Source of the DNA: Methanomicrobia archaeon | GTDB taxonomy: Archaea > Methanobacteriota_B > Thermococci > Methanofastidiosales > NM3 | Assembly: GCA_030603445.1 (NCBI GenBank) | Contig: JAUVXU010000026.1 | Coordinates: forward strand, 1-14,989 | Reading direction: 5' to 3' | DNA: 14,989 nucleotides | Shown here: piece after piece, positions 14,070 to 14,989 of the stretch | Numbering within the stretch: position 1 is the first letter of the stretch | Layout: each line of letters opens with the position of its first letter | Position numbers and translations under genes: made by a program | The notes under the pieces: model-generated | The model's input: only the letters and a program-made list of their open reading frames with translations | What the model was told of the DNA's origin: nothing | Database searches by the model: none

Positions 14070-14989
14070 ATGAACAATTTCAGTGATGCAATCTTGCCTA
14101 CAATTGCCAATGGCGAAAATCAGGATATGGAATTCAAAAGTAAAACGCATGCTGTTGGCGAAACTATCTGTTCTTTTGCAAATACCAATGATGGCACAAT
14201 TTTAGTTGGTGTTCTGGATAATGGAGATATTGTTGGCAGTTCCAAGAAAGATGAGCAGGTAATTGCAAACATTGCCCATACATGCAAACCATCCATTTAT
14301 CCCTTAATCAACTCTGTGGAAGCTTGTGGAAAAAATATCTTTGTAGTGAAAGTCAAAAAATCTAATCAAATTCATTCTTTCAAGAATATTGCATATATGC
14401 GCGTTGGAACACACGATAAACCTTTATCTGCAGAAGAATTGATTGAATTTGCAAGAGAAAAGAAAACTTTTGAATTTGATTCGCAGGTTTGTGAAGATGC
14501 TAGTTTAGAGGATATTGATAAAGAGAAAGTTAAAAGATACATAGAAAAAAGAGGGATAGAAAAACCAAAAGAGATGAATTTAGATGCTTTTCTATTTAGC
14601 ATCAGAGCTGCTGATAGTAAAAAGGGAAATAAGCCGACAAATGGGGGTATTCTGTTTCTTGGCAAAAATCCGCAAAAATTTTTTCTACAGACAAGAATTC
14701 ATTGCGTGAAATTTGATGGTAATGAAATTTCAAGAAATACAACTGATGAATTAATGTGTGATGGGACGTTATGGGAAATGCTAAATGATGCGGAAAATTT
14801 TGTCAATAAAAATGTTAGATTATATGGATTCAGAACTGAAATCTCTTTTAGAAGGATAGAAAAGTTAGAGTACCCATTAAGAGCGATAAGAGAAGCGATT
14901 GTAAACGCCTTAATTCATAGAGAATATAGCGAACCTTCTGAGATAAAGTTATTCATATTTGATGATCGACTTGAGATTATAAATCCAGG
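14070..14989 (+). CDS. AlbA_2/ATPase-domain regulator-like protein, 3' end cut by the window
   Basis: The frame is open from ATG 14070 to the right edge (306 codons). Residues 15-130 fit the Schlafen AlbA_2 (divergent AAA_4) domain: NGENQDMEFKSK (14-25) with the conserved EFK, ETICSFANTNDGTILVGVLDN (31-51) and DIVGS, then YMRVGTHDKPLSAEEL. A middle region contains NGGILFLGKNPQKFF. About residues 270-306 are the N-box and beginning of the G-box of a GHKL-type ATPase (HATPase_c_4): REAIVNALIHREY and DDRLEIINPG. Such proteins are annotated as RecG-related helicases or transcriptional regulators; they lack helicase motifs and their function is generally not established. The codon before the window ends is part of the G-box, so more than 100 residues are missing. 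It does not fit the glycan pathway and probably marks the edge of the locus. The frame upstream is open to 13977 but has no other start. Confidence 0.8.
   Translation, partial: MNNFSDAILPTIANGENQDMEFKSKTHAVGETICSFANTNDGTILVGVLDNGDIVGSSKKDEQVIANIAHTCKPSIYPLINSVEACGKNIFVVKVKKSNQIHSFKNIAYMRVGTHDKPLSAEELIEFAREKKTFEFDSQVCEDASLEDIDKEKVKRYIEKRGIEKPKEMNLDAFLFSIRAADSKKGNKPTNGGILFLGKNPQKFFLQTRIHCVKFDGNEISRNTTDELMCDGTLWEMLNDAENFVNKNVRLYGFRTEISFRRIEKLEYPLRAIREAIVNALIHREYSEPSEIKLFIFDDRLEIINP

Noticed and set aside
1-14989. Insertion sequence, CRISPR array or tRNA gene
   Set aside because: I saw no transposase motifs, terminal inverted repeats, regularly spaced repeats or cloverleaf with a T-arm consensus on either strand.

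Overview
The window is almost certainly archaeal and is mostly a surface-glycan or protein-glycosylation locus. The archaeal evidence has three parts. The left edge holds a secreted protein resembling the DUF1102 family of archaeal surface proteins. The ribosome binding sites are of the GGTGATC type. Several transcription units start with a TATA-like box centred 24 to 28 bases before the start codon, which is the geometry of leaderless archaeal transcripts. I cannot assign a lineage. Base composition is uneven: the first gene is clearly GC-richer (row 61-120 has 33 G+C of 60) than the glycan genes (row 2821-2880 has 12 of 60).

Layout from left to right. 2-466: end of a DUF1102-like secreted protein, followed by a hairpin terminator. 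725-3367: a forward operon of UDP-GlcNAc 2-epimerase, a HAD phosphatase and a divergent UbiA-like membrane protein. 3545-4474: a membrane-anchored GT2 glycosyltransferase with its own promoter. 4475-6709 (reverse): a 744-residue multi-spanning GT39/PMT-like glycosyltransferase with a large soluble C-terminal domain; its stop codon abuts that of the GT2 gene with no base between them. 6834-9275: two forward GT4-type glycosyltransferases. 9272-12112 (reverse): an operon of a LegB-like nucleotide-sugar 4,6-dehydratase, a sugar nucleotidyltransferase broken by a one-base frameshift, and a DegT/LegC-like aminotransferase. 12188-12256: a decayed GT2 remnant. 12402-13856: a Wzx-type flippase. 14070 to the right edge: the start of an AlbA_2/ATPase regulator-like gene, where the glycan locus appears to end.

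Taken together, the genes suggest this scheme. The epimerase supplies UDP-ManNAc. The dehydratase, nucleotidyltransferase and aminotransferase would supply an NDP-4-amino-4,6-dideoxy sugar. The GT4 enzymes build a lipid-linked oligosaccharide in the cytoplasm and the flippase moves it across the membrane. The GT2 enzyme makes a polyprenyl-phosphate sugar, which the GT39-like enzyme uses on the outer face. The HAD/UbiA pair may make another polyprenyl-linked sugar donor. The frameshift, the GT2 remnant and two or three possible shorter remnants suggest a locus that is being rearranged and is partly decaying.
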